Shown: positions 1 to 6,476 of the stretch, in pieces | How the letters are laid out: the number at the start of each line of letters is the position of its first letter | Position numbering within the stretch: the stretch's first letter is position 1 | NCBI GenBank assembly: GCA_016765255.1 | Contig: JAESQI010000062.1 | Span: 2,578-10,798, forward strand | DNA from: Robiginitomaculum sp. | GTDB lineage: Bacteria; Pseudomonadota; Alphaproteobacteria; Caulobacterales; Maricaulaceae | Direction of reading: 5' to 3' | Length of the DNA stretch: 8,221 nucleotides | Translations under genes and position numbers: made by a program | Notes under the pieces: model-generated | What the model was told of the DNA's origin: nothing | The model's input: the letters and a program-made list of their open reading frames with translations, nothing else | Database searches by the model: none

Positions 1-77
1 GCAACAATACAATTTAACGACGGCAAGCTACTTAATCGGATCATATCACCTAAACCAAGAATGGGCACGAAAACACT
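1..77. other. Upstream flank with no assignable gene
   Basis: This short left flank precedes the TetR gene. Two + frames (starting at bases 1 and 2) stay open from the window edge to about 171 and 186, so the tail of an upstream gene could extend in, but neither short peptide is recognisable. The minus strand is also partly open here, so a divergent gene start cannot be excluded. I find no convincing -35/-10 pair, no hairpin with a T-run, and no strong ribosome binding site before the ATG at 78. Confidence 0.3.
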
Positions 78-725
78 ATGGCAAAACATTCAGCAAAAAC
101 CAAGGATGGCTGGCAACACGAAGCGGGGCGGGGCGTCATTGCTGTGGACGGTACAACCAAGGCAAAAATAGAACGGGCAGCCCTTAGCCTGTTCATGGTG
201 CGCGGTGTTGACGGCGTTTCTATTAAAGAACTCGCTGCCCACGCAGGGATATCAGATGGGGCAATGTACAGGTATTATCCGTCAAAATACAACCTCGCAC
301 ATACGCTTATGCTGGCAATTCATAATAGGTTGACAAAGCTGGTTCGCGAAGTTGATAGCGGGGATGACAATTTTAAAGCCAAAATTAAAAATCTCGTGAC
401 CAATTATTGTGCCGCTGCTGATGATGACTGGCAGTTGTTTTCCTACCATTTGTTACATTTACATCACTTTCCTGAATTGTTTACCAAAGGCCCTACCAAG
501 CGTAAAAAACTCGACAGTCCTGTCACCGCCTGCGCAGACATGCTGGAATCGGCTATGAAGGCTGGCGACATCCCAAACGGCAATACTGAACTCCTCGCGT
601 CCATGGCACTTGGTGTGGTTATACAGGGAGCTTCAGCCAAGTCGTACGGTCGCCTTAGCGGGCCACTGTCTATATACGCCCCTGAATTTGAGCGGGCCAT
701 TTGGGCGATTGTTAAACAAAAATAG
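78..725 (+). CDS. TetR/AcrR-family transcriptional regulator
   Basis: Probable DNA-binding repressor of 215 residues, a usual size for the family. The TetR N-terminal domain spans about residues 27-75. Its helix-turn-helix lies at about 48-70 and carries the family pattern ELAAHAGISDGAMYRYYPSK. The remaining helical C-terminal part, about 80-215, would bind a ligand and dimerise; it is family-typical in layout, but I cannot name the ligand. The domain begins about 26 residues after the ATG at 78, so the leader is long for TetR. A GTG at 144 is a possible later start, and neither site has a clear Shine-Dalgarno sequence. It ends 8 nt before the acyltransferase gene and is probably co-transcribed with it. 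TetR proteins often regulate their own operon, so control of the lipid genes downstream is a reasonable inference. Confidence 0.9.
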   Translation: MAKHSAKTKDGWQHEAGRGVIAVDGTTKAKIERAALSLFMVRGVDGVSIKELAAHAGISDGAMYRYYPSKYNLAHTLMLAIHNRLTKLVREVDSGDDNFKAKIKNLVTNYCAAADDDWQLFSYHLLHLHHFPELFTKGPTKRKKLDSPVTACADMLESAMKAGDIPNGNTELLASMALGVVIQGASAKSYGRLSGPLSIYAPEFERAIWAIVKQK

Positions 726-733
726 GTTTTTAA

Positions 734-1543
734 ATGCGGTCATTTTTCTTTAATATATTGTTTTACATCCTCACGGCAGTGTTTGCGATTGCGTGCGTGA
801 TTTTATCATTTTTACCGACTCGCAAGCCAATTATGTTGGGCCTTGCCGCTTATACTAAAACCATGCTCTGGTTGATGAAGGTGATAGCGGGCATTGAGGT
901 TCGTGTCAGTGGACATGAACGCCTACCAGAAAAGGGGCCTTATATCATTGCCCCCAAACACCAAAGCTACGGCGACGGCTTTGTCATGTTTTCGCAGTTT
1001 TTTGATCTCTCATTTGTAACAGGTGATCACCTTGAAAAATTCATGACGTTAAAACGGATATTGCAAAAAGTAGGCGCTGTGGTGGTGGATAGTTGCGGTG
1101 GGTCGGATGCCAGAGACAGCCTCCAAGAACGCGCCGCTCTCGTAAGGAAACAAGGGCGCAAACTCCTGATCTATCCAGAAGGCCATCTGTCTCGCATCGG
1201 CACCCATCATCGTTACCGCAAGGGGGTATATTTCATGTATGAAGATTTCAACTGTCCAGTCGTACCTGTCGCGACAAATCTCGGGCAACGCTGGAACCAA
1301 AATGACTGGACAAAGCATAAGGGGATAGCCCATGTTGAATTTTTAGAGCCAATAGAGCCGGGGTTAAGTAAGGACGAATTTATGGATATGCTTGAAACGC
1401 GCATAGAAACGCGCTCTCTTGAACTGTTGGACTTGGAAAATTTGGGAGCACTTAACCCCGACGATATAGGTAAATTATCTGAAAACAAAGTCGCTCTTGC
1501 CAAACGTATAGGTCGAGAAGCAAATGAAGAGACAAAATCATGA
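734..1543 (+). CDS. PlsC-type lysophospholipid/1-acylglycerol-3-phosphate acyltransferase
   Basis: Predicted inner-membrane acyltransferase of 269 residues that would move an acyl chain onto a lysophospholipid or lysophosphatidic acid. A hydrophobic N-terminal segment (about 4-26) anchors it. Motif I, HX4D, is HQSYGD at 76-81, with catalytic His76 and Asp81. Motif III is YPEGHLSR at 147-154, and motif IV is the CPVVPVA segment at 174-180. Motif II (about 113-120) reads GAVVVDS, without the arginine found after the aspartate in classical PlsC, and motif III has EGH instead of EGT. Substrate preference may therefore differ from PlsC itself. The start has only a weak AGG (724-726) overlapping the TetR stop. 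The 3' end overlaps the LplT-like transporter gene by 4 nt (ATGA), which suggests the two act together in phospholipid repair. The fold is secure; the exact substrate is not. Confidence 0.9.
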   Translation: MRSFFFNILFYILTAVFAIACVILSFLPTRKPIMLGLAAYTKTMLWLMKVIAGIEVRVSGHERLPEKGPYIIAPKHQSYGDGFVMFSQFFDLSFVTGDHLEKFMTLKRILQKVGAVVVDSCGGSDARDSLQERAALVRKQGRKLLIYPEGHLSRIGTHHRYRKGVYFMYEDFNCPVVPVATNLGQRWNQNDWTKHKGIAHVEFLEPIEPGLSKDEFMDMLETRIETRSLELLDLENLGALNPDDIGKLSENKVALAKRIGREANEETKS

Positions 1544-2877
1544 GTGCCAAACAAGCCGCCACCCTCATAACGAGCCGTCGTTTTCTACCTTTATTAGGGG
1601 CCCAAATATTCGGGGCTTTCAATGATCAATTCTTAAAATTAGCACTAATAACGCTTGTCACATGGAAAGAATTATCCATCGCAGGCATGGAAGCCAATGT
1701 GCTAACCCCTATAGCTGGCTCGGCATTTACCTTACCATTTTTTCTATTCTCGGCTATGGCTGGTCAAGTTGCCGATAAATATGACAAAGCTTTCGTACTC
1801 TTGCGGGTTAAGCAGGCAGAGATTTTCATCATGCTGCTGGCGGCGTTCGCCCTAATCGCCAATATCCCTATATTGATGCTGGTCACCGTAGCGTTGATGG
1901 GGGCGCAATCAGCTTTCTTTTCACCAACGCGAAATTCCGTGCTGCCACAATGGCTCAAAAAAGAGGAATTGGTCACGGGCAATGCAGTGATTAGCGGCCT
2001 TGTCTCTATCGCTGTACTCCTGGGCATGGCGATGGGGATTTTCTTAATCACAACAACCAATGGCCCAAAAACTGTATCCCTGATATTGGTGACTTTCGCA
2101 TTTTTTGGCTGGCTCTCTATTCGTCAAGCCCCGCCTGCCCCTTCTCAAAGTCCAGACATAAAAATTGATAAATGGATAATTCCTACCATTTTCCGCACCC
2201 TTAGATTTGCGTTTAAAAACCCGAATGTTCTCAGGCCCATGTTGGGCACGGCTTGGTATTATTGGATTGTGGCTGCCATCCTTATTTTAATGCCGATTTA
2301 CATAAAAGATGTCCTGCACTACCAGCCCATCGTGTTTATGGTGGTCATGGGATTGTTTACATTTGGCGCAATCTTTGGCGCGGTTACTTGCATGTTATTT
2401 GCCAAAGACAACCGTGCTATCTATATGAGCGCATTTGGCGCACTTGGATTGGCGGCGATAAATTTTGATTTGTTTTTCATATGCCAAGACATTCAAAATT
2501 TGGGCTTTAACGGGTTTATTCCCGCAACAGAAACAACCGAGGCGGTTATGGGCAGTTTGGATAGTTTTTTATCCATGCCGAATACACCACATTTCATGAT
2601 CGCTTTGTTTTTAAGCGCCATTATGGCAAGCATGTTTGTTATTCCCTTAAACGCATTGGCACAACAACGGGCCGAAGCCACACACCGTGCCCGTTTGTTA
2701 GCCGCAGGCGCACTCCTCCTAAATGCGGCAACAACCCTTTCACAACTCATGGTCATGGGTTTGGGCTTAATGGCAATCGCACCTCATTATACATTCGCTA
2801 TTTTGGGCGTGGTCACAACACTCATCATGCTTTATGTATTTTACCGAGCAGGCATATTGAAAAAAGAAGCCATATAA
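1540..2877 (+). CDS. MFS transporter, LplT/Aas-N-terminal-like (probable lysophospholipid flippase)
   Basis: Polytopic membrane protein of 445 residues, longer than E. coli LplT (about 400). The N-terminal segment FLPLLGAQIFGAFNDQFLK (15-33) has the FND signature of LplT and of the MFS half of fused MFS/acyl-ACP-phospholipid acyltransferases. The loop after the second helix, GQVADKYDK (75-83), is a variant of MFS motif A. The late segment MFVIPLNALAQQRAEATHRARLLAAGALLLNA (in two blocks, about 365-396) matches the LplT-type PLNAL...RAR..AA....NA pattern. Hydrophobic helices cover most of the protein, with a proline-rich central loop near 197-208. Known LplT proteins move lysophospholipids across the inner membrane for reacylation. 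Gene order here is acyltransferase then transporter, overlapping by ATGA, which fits that role. No acyl-ACP synthetase gene is present in this window. Less likely it is an MFS exporter of another solute. Confidence 0.85.
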   Translation: MSAKQAATLITSRRFLPLLGAQIFGAFNDQFLKLALITLVTWKELSIAGMEANVLTPIAGSAFTLPFFLFSAMAGQVADKYDKAFVLLRVKQAEIFIMLLAAFALIANIPILMLVTVALMGAQSAFFSPTRNSVLPQWLKKEELVTGNAVISGLVSIAVLLGMAMGIFLITTTNGPKTVSLILVTFAFFGWLSIRQAPPAPSQSPDIKIDKWIIPTIFRTLRFAFKNPNVLRPMLGTAWYYWIVAAILILMPIYIKDVLHYQPIVFMVVMGLFTFGAIFGAVTCMLFAKDNRAIYMSAFGALGLAAINFDLFFICQDIQNLGFNGFIPATETTEAVMGSLDSFLSMPNTPHFMIALFLSAIMASMFVIPLNALAQQRAEATHRARLLAAGALLLNAATTLSQLMVMGLGLMAIAPHYTFAILGVVTTLIMLYVFYRAGILKKEAI

Positions 2878-3414
2878 GTGCGAGGCTATTTTGGCATTGG
2901 CGCCCAAGGGATTTCCAAAGCGGCAAACCTTGGGGCGGTCATGCGTACGGCCCATGCTTTTGGCGCCAGCTTTGCCTATACGGTTAGCGCGGTCACAGAC
3001 ATTGACGACACAAAGCGAGGCGTTAACCAAACCGATACTTCCCACTCGCTTAACCATCTTCCGTTTTATCAATGGGACAATGTAGGCGACATGCGTCTGC
3101 CCATGAATTGCCCTTTGGTAGGAATAGAACTATGTGAAAATTCCATTGAACTCCCCAGTTTTCGCCACCCCTTATCATGCGCCTATATATTAGGCCCAGA
3201 ACAAGGTTCGCTGTCTCCAGATATGCAAGCCTTGTGCAAACATATTGTCAAAATACCGACCAAGTTCTGTATCAATGTAAGTCTCGCCGCCGCTCTGACC
3301 CTCTATGACAGAACCCTCTGCCACGGCGGATACCCAAAGCGCCCCATGATGCCAGGCGGGCCAAATTTGCAAGCCGTTGAAGATTGGCAAGCTTTAAAGA
3401 AACGCAAAGGTTAA
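2878..3414 (+). CDS. SpoU/TrmH-family RNA methyltransferase (SPOUT class)
   Basis: Predicted S-adenosylmethionine-dependent RNA ribose 2'-O-methyltransferase of 178 residues. All three SpoU motifs are visible: motif 1 NLGAVMRTAHAFGA at 17-30, with the probable catalytic Arg23; motif 2 ILGPEQGSLS at 104-113; and motif 3 IPTKFCINVSLAAALTLYDR at 126-145, which forms the trefoil-knot cofactor site. There is no extra N-terminal substrate-binding domain, so the protein is close to a minimal catalytic unit like TrmL. The target RNA cannot be told from sequence. The GTG start follows the transporter stop with no gap, and the resulting N-terminus MRGYFGIG fits the beginning of the fold, so the start looks right. 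It probably depends on translational coupling, since no separate ribosome binding site is seen. A role related to the lipid genes is not implied. Confidence 0.9.
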   Translation: MRGYFGIGAQGISKAANLGAVMRTAHAFGASFAYTVSAVTDIDDTKRGVNQTDTSHSLNHLPFYQWDNVGDMRLPMNCPLVGIELCENSIELPSFRHPLSCAYILGPEQGSLSPDMQALCKHIVKIPTKFCINVSLAAALTLYDRTLCHGGYPKRPMMPGGPNLQAVEDWQALKKRKG

Positions 3415-3438
3415 TTCCAACTGCTATTGCACCTATTC

Positions 3439-3454
3439 TTAACGAGGTTTTAAC
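3439..3454 (+). promoter_or_regulatory. Candidate CtrA-binding box TTAA-N7-TTAAC
   Basis: Bases 3439-3442 are TTAA, 3443-3449 are a 7-base spacer, and 3450-3454 are TTAAC, a perfect match to the CtrA consensus of alphaproteobacteria (TTAA-N7-TTAAC). It lies in the 86-nt intergenic gap, 46 nt before the ATG of the IalB-family gene, where a promoter would be expected. I did not see another full match by eye elsewhere in the window. CtrA boxes often overlap the -35 region, but no good -10 hexamer lies at the matching distance. The motif is seen directly; binding by CtrA is inference. Confidence 0.5.
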
Positions 3455-3500
3455 GCTATTTTTGTCTAGTAGGTCTTGTATTTTGAATTTGGAAACCATT

Positions 3501-4007
3501 ATGAAAATTTCTCATATATTTTTAGGGTTAAGCGCAATGGTATTTATACCCAATATTGCCAATGCCGCTTCTGCTAAACTCGAAGGTGTCTTTACTGATT
3601 GGTCTGTGTATTCCAAAATCGACGGCGGAGAGCGTATTTGTTACGCACTGTCAAAACCTAAATCTAAAACACCGTCCTCTGTTAATCACGGCGATATTTA
3701 TTTCATGGTGTCAAATTGGAAATCGGGAGCGGCCAAAGAACAACCCAGCCTGCTCACTGGGTATCCTATCAAAACTACGATTCCGCCGACTGCGCGGGTC
3801 GGCAATTCTAAAACCCCGATGTATGCTGCTCAAAATGAGGCCTTTGTTGAAAGCTCTACAGACGAAAAAAAACTTGTTCGGGCTATGCGTAAAGGCTCAA
3901 CCATGCGCGTCGACGCTGTCTCAAGTCGTGGCACGAAAACCAGTTACGAATTTTCCTTGCGCGGGATAACAGCGGCTCTGGGCAAAGCCAGAACCATCTG
4001 TCAATAA
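3501..4007 (+). CDS. Invasion-associated locus B (IalB) family secreted protein
   Basis: Predicted periplasmic protein of 168 residues. A signal peptide covers about 1-22, with a hydrophobic core at 6-19 and a likely ANA cleavage site at 20-22. The mature part has IalB-family hallmarks: an early FTDWSVY (31-37) followed by a cysteine in ERICYAL (C47), a central YFMVSNW (67-73), and a C-terminal FSLRGITAALGKARTIC (151-167) ending with the second cysteine. C47 and C167 could form a disulfide. Family members are common in alphaproteobacteria and are named after a Bartonella invasion locus, but most are not virulence factors and their biochemical role is unknown. The same frame is open from 3384, but only the ATG at 3501 gives a signal peptide and has a GGA (3491-3493) at suitable distance. 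A CtrA-like box precedes it. rlmN follows after 49 nt. Confidence 0.88.
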   Translation: MKISHIFLGLSAMVFIPNIANAASAKLEGVFTDWSVYSKIDGGERICYALSKPKSKTPSSVNHGDIYFMVSNWKSGAAKEQPSLLTGYPIKTTIPPTARVGNSKTPMYAAQNEAFVESSTDEKKLVRAMRKGSTMRVDAVSSRGTKTSYEFSLRGITAALGKARTICQ

Positions 4008-4056
4008 TTCCTTTCAAAGCTTCCCTAATTCCCACTGTGTGTGTTAAGAGCAGAGC

Positions 4057-5229
4057 ATGAGTGCAGAACTATATAAAAATCCAGCGTTAAAGACAGCCCA
4101 ACCCGCATTGATTCCACTCGCTGGTCTCGGCCGCGTTGAACTGGCCCAAGCCCTTGAAGATTTTGGCATCGCGCCCAAACAAATACGAATGCGATCAAAA
4201 CAAATTTTTCACTGGATCTATAATTACGGCGTCACCGATTGGGACGCCATGACAAATATTACTAAAGACTTGCGTGTGAAACTGGCAGAGACCTTTTCTC
4301 TCAAACGACCAGAGATACTCGACAAACAAGTCAGCGTTGACGGCACACGTAAATACTTAATCCGCATGGCACCTGGCATCGAAGTGGAAAGCGTATTTAT
4401 TCCTGCCGTTTCCAAAACTGGCGCGCTTTGTGTGTCCTCGCAAGTGGGATGTACCTTGACTTGTAAATTTTGTCATACGGGAACCCAGCGACTTGTCCGC
4501 AACCTAACAGCCGCTGAAATCGCCTTGCAAGTCATGGTAGCCCGCGACGATCTGGACGAATGGCCAAGTTCGTCAGGGGAGCGTAAAATGACCAATATTG
4601 TCTTTATGGGCATGGGCGAGCCTCTGTATAATATGAACGAAGTTGCCAAAGCTATCGACATTATTTGCGATTGTGAAGGCCTGAGTTTTGGCCGCAGACG
4701 TATCACCTTGTCCACATCGGGCGTTGTCCCTGAAATCGTCAATGCAGGGGAGAAGACTTCGGCTATGCTGGCCATCTCCTTACACGCCGCCAATGATGAG
4801 CTGCGGTCGGAAATCATGCCTATAAATAAAAAATACCCACTTAAAGCTCTGATGGAGGCGTGTCGTGCCTATCCGGGTCTGTCCAATTCCCGGCGCATTA
4901 CCTTTGAATATGTGATGCTCAAAGATATCAATGACAGCCCACGCCACGCCAAGGAATTGATCAATCTCTTGCGCGGCATTCCTGCCAAAGTGAACCTAAT
5001 CCCGTTTAACCCGTGGCCCGGCTCTCCCTATGAATGTTCAGATTGGGAAACCATTGAAAGTTTTGCAGACCAAGTTAATGCGGCTGGTTACGCCTCGCCT
5101 ATTCGCACCCCAAGGGGACGCGATATCTTGGCTGCCTGTGGGCAATTGCGCTCTGAGAGTGAAAAACTTCGTGCCAGTGAAAGACGAAAATTGGAGAAAC
5201 AACATTTAGAAAATGTGGAGACCACATAG
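4057..5229 (+). CDS. rlmN: Dual-specificity 23S rRNA/tRNA adenine-C2 methyltransferase RlmN
   Basis: Radical SAM enzyme of 390 residues, close to E. coli RlmN (384). It methylates C2 of A2503 in 23S rRNA and A37 in some tRNAs. The N-terminal accessory domain occupies about 20-100. The [4Fe-4S]-binding motif CTLTCKFC places the ligands at C132, C136 and C139, after the conserved CVSSQVGC that contains C125. The SAM-binding GMGEP motif lies at 185-189. The C-terminal TPRGRDILAACGQL contains C361, equivalent to the methyl-carrying cysteine near 355 of E. coli RlmN, so both catalytic cysteine systems are intact. LIPFNPWPGSPY (314-325) is also family-typical. The Shine-Dalgarno sequence is weak, but the ATG gives the expected N-terminus. 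The DUF350 gene begins 12 nt after its stop and may share its transcript. Confidence 0.98.
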   Translation: MSAELYKNPALKTAQPALIPLAGLGRVELAQALEDFGIAPKQIRMRSKQIFHWIYNYGVTDWDAMTNITKDLRVKLAETFSLKRPEILDKQVSVDGTRKYLIRMAPGIEVESVFIPAVSKTGALCVSSQVGCTLTCKFCHTGTQRLVRNLTAAEIALQVMVARDDLDEWPSSSGERKMTNIVFMGMGEPLYNMNEVAKAIDIICDCEGLSFGRRRITLSTSGVVPEIVNAGEKTSAMLAISLHAANDELRSEIMPINKKYPLKALMEACRAYPGLSNSRRITFEYVMLKDINDSPRHAKELINLLRGIPAKVNLIPFNPWPGSPYECSDWETIESFADQVNAAGYASPIRTPRGRDILAACGQLRSESEKLRASERRKLEKQHLENVETT

Positions 5230-5241
5230 AAAGGCATACCC

Positions 5242-5670
5242 ATGCAGCCCTCCATTTTACATCCTTCTTTGGAAAGCCTCGCAAATGGATTCCCCTATCT
5301 GATTTTTTATCTCCTACTGGTCACCGCCATTTATGTGGCTGGCTTGTTCATTTATGTCAAACTTACGCCGCATAAAGAAATCGAGCTTATTCAGCAAGGT
5401 AATATGGCGGCGGCGATTTCTTTTAGTGGTTTAATCATTGGGCTGGCACTTCCTTTGGCCGCTTGCCTAATTATGAAAATTGGCCTGATGGATGTGTTAG
5501 TTTGGGGCGTGGTCAGTGTCTTATTACAACTCTTTCTTTTTCGCCTCACCGACATTATTTTCTCTGGCTTACCAAAACGAATAGCAGACGATGAAGTCCC
5601 TGCGGCTACCGTGCTGGCGGCCTTCAAATTGGCAGGCTCTATAATTTTGGCCGTCGCTATTGCTGGGTAG
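5242..5670 (+). CDS. DUF350 (YjfL-like) inner-membrane protein
   Basis: Small integral membrane protein of 142 residues with four predicted helices at about 18-39, 55-77, 81-103 and 121-141. The pattern ELIQQGNMAAAISFSGLIIGLALPLA (in two parts, about 48-73) and the second-half AATVLAAFKLAGSIILAVAIAG (121-142) match the internally repeated DUF350 fold, in which each half has a short EGN/AAA-type motif before a helix. The function of DUF350 proteins is not established. An AAAGG at 5230-5234 lies 7 nt before the ATG and supports the start. Its TAG stop shares one base with the GTG start of the protease gene, so the protease is probably translated by coupling. Shared operon membership suggests an envelope role, but this is inference. 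Confidence 0.87.
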   Translation: MQPSILHPSLESLANGFPYLIFYLLLVTAIYVAGLFIYVKLTPHKEIELIQQGNMAAAISFSGLIIGLALPLAACLIMKIGLMDVLVWGVVSVLLQLFLFRLTDIIFSGLPKRIADDEVPAATVLAAFKLAGSIILAVAIAG

Positions 5671-6476
5671 TGCCAGTGTTTAAAATACCAGATTGGTTGA
5701 TTTACGCGCTATTATTGGCGGTCATACTCTATAATAGCCGCAGCCGTTCACAGCACGAAGATACGCCCTCGCCGCCGCCTATCCTTGGCCCTGCCCTGCC
5801 CAACATCACCCCGTCAGATCCGGGCGTTGTTGTTGAAATCGACAAACCCAGCTCAGGTGTCGGCACGGCCTTTGCCATCGACAATAAGGGCACATGGCTT
5901 ACTGCCCGCCATGTAGTCGATGCCTGTGACCAAGTTGGCCTGCGCATTCACGGCTCTAAATACACAAAAGTAACTGTTAAAAATATTTCAGGCACAACCG
6001 ATACGGCGCTGCTGGCGAGTAATTGGAAACGTCCGCCGCTTGCCCGAGATTTCCTCACCCGCCGAAATATAGGCGAGCAAGGTTTTTTTCTAGGCTTTCC
6101 TCAAGGTAGGCCTGGCGAAGCGGCTGGCACACTATTGGGGCGACGGCGCATGATGATAAGAGGGCGTTACACAACAAGTGAGGCCATTCTTGCTTGGGCG
6201 GAAACGGGGCGCTCGAAAGGTTTAAAGGGGTCACTAGGCGGTCTATCTGGCGGGCCCGTTTTTGACAGTGACGGCGAGGTTATCGGACTTGTCGCGGCTG
6301 AAAGTCCTCGCCGTGGACGAATTTACACGGTTGCTCCCCTTTCGCTTGCCAAGCTCTTGGCCCCACTAAAAACAGAAATTGAAGGCGAAGCAATGGCCAT
6401 GAATAATTATGGTCGACGCGCCGATGCCTATCGACGCTCAAGACGCATTGCCCAAGTGGTGTGTCTGGTCAAATAA
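5670..6476 (+). CDS. Membrane-anchored trypsin-like serine protease (S1/HtrA-type fold)
   Basis: Predicted periplasm-facing protease of 268 residues. A single hydrophobic anchor (about 9-21) is followed by a proline-rich linker (33-51) and a chymotrypsin-fold domain (about 52-232). The triad is readable: His81 in TWLTARHVVDAC, Asp111 in GTTDTALL, and Ser193 in GLSGGPVFD (191-199). The residue before the serine is leucine, not the Asp of trypsins or Asn of many HtrA proteases. There is no PDZ domain. A basic tail, RRADAYRRSRR (about 249-259), ends the protein and may contact the membrane or nucleic acid; its role is unknown. The GTG start overlaps the DUF350 stop by one base and no separate ribosome binding site is seen; a second GTG lies two codons later. 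The substrate is unknown. The next gene again overlaps by one base, tying it to the extensin-like protein. Confidence 0.9.
   Translation: MPVFKIPDWLIYALLLAVILYNSRSRSQHEDTPSPPPILGPALPNITPSDPGVVVEIDKPSSGVGTAFAIDNKGTWLTARHVVDACDQVGLRIHGSKYTKVTVKNISGTTDTALLASNWKRPPLARDFLTRRNIGEQGFFLGFPQGRPGEAAGTLLGRRRMMIRGRYTTSEAILAWAETGRSKGLKGSLGGLSGGPVFDSDGEVIGLVAAESPRRGRIYTVAPLSLAKLLAPLKTEIEGEAMAMNNYGRRADAYRRSRRIAQVVCLVK

Noticed and set aside
14..35. Two TTAA half-sites before the TetR gene as a CtrA box
   Set aside because: The spacing between them is 14 bases, not the 7 required by the consensus.
2287..2301. TTAA-N7-TTAC inside the MFS gene
   Set aside because: It lacks the second full TTAAC half-site and lies within coding sequence far from any gene start.
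2253..2468. Second + frame inside the MFS gene
   Set aside because: The frame of the transporter is continuous and hydrophobic through this region; the overlapping frame has no family features.
3384..3500. N-terminal extension of the IalB-family frame to 3384
   Set aside because: It would overlap the methyltransferase gene, bury the signal peptide and run over the CtrA-like box. The ATG at 3501 gives a proper signal sequence.
4008..4056. Possible terminator between the IalB-family gene and rlmN
   Set aside because: No stable inverted repeat followed by a T-run could be found by eye.
4473..4817. Minus-strand open frame inside rlmN
   Set aside because: It is antisense to the highly conserved radical SAM core of RlmN and resembles no protein family.
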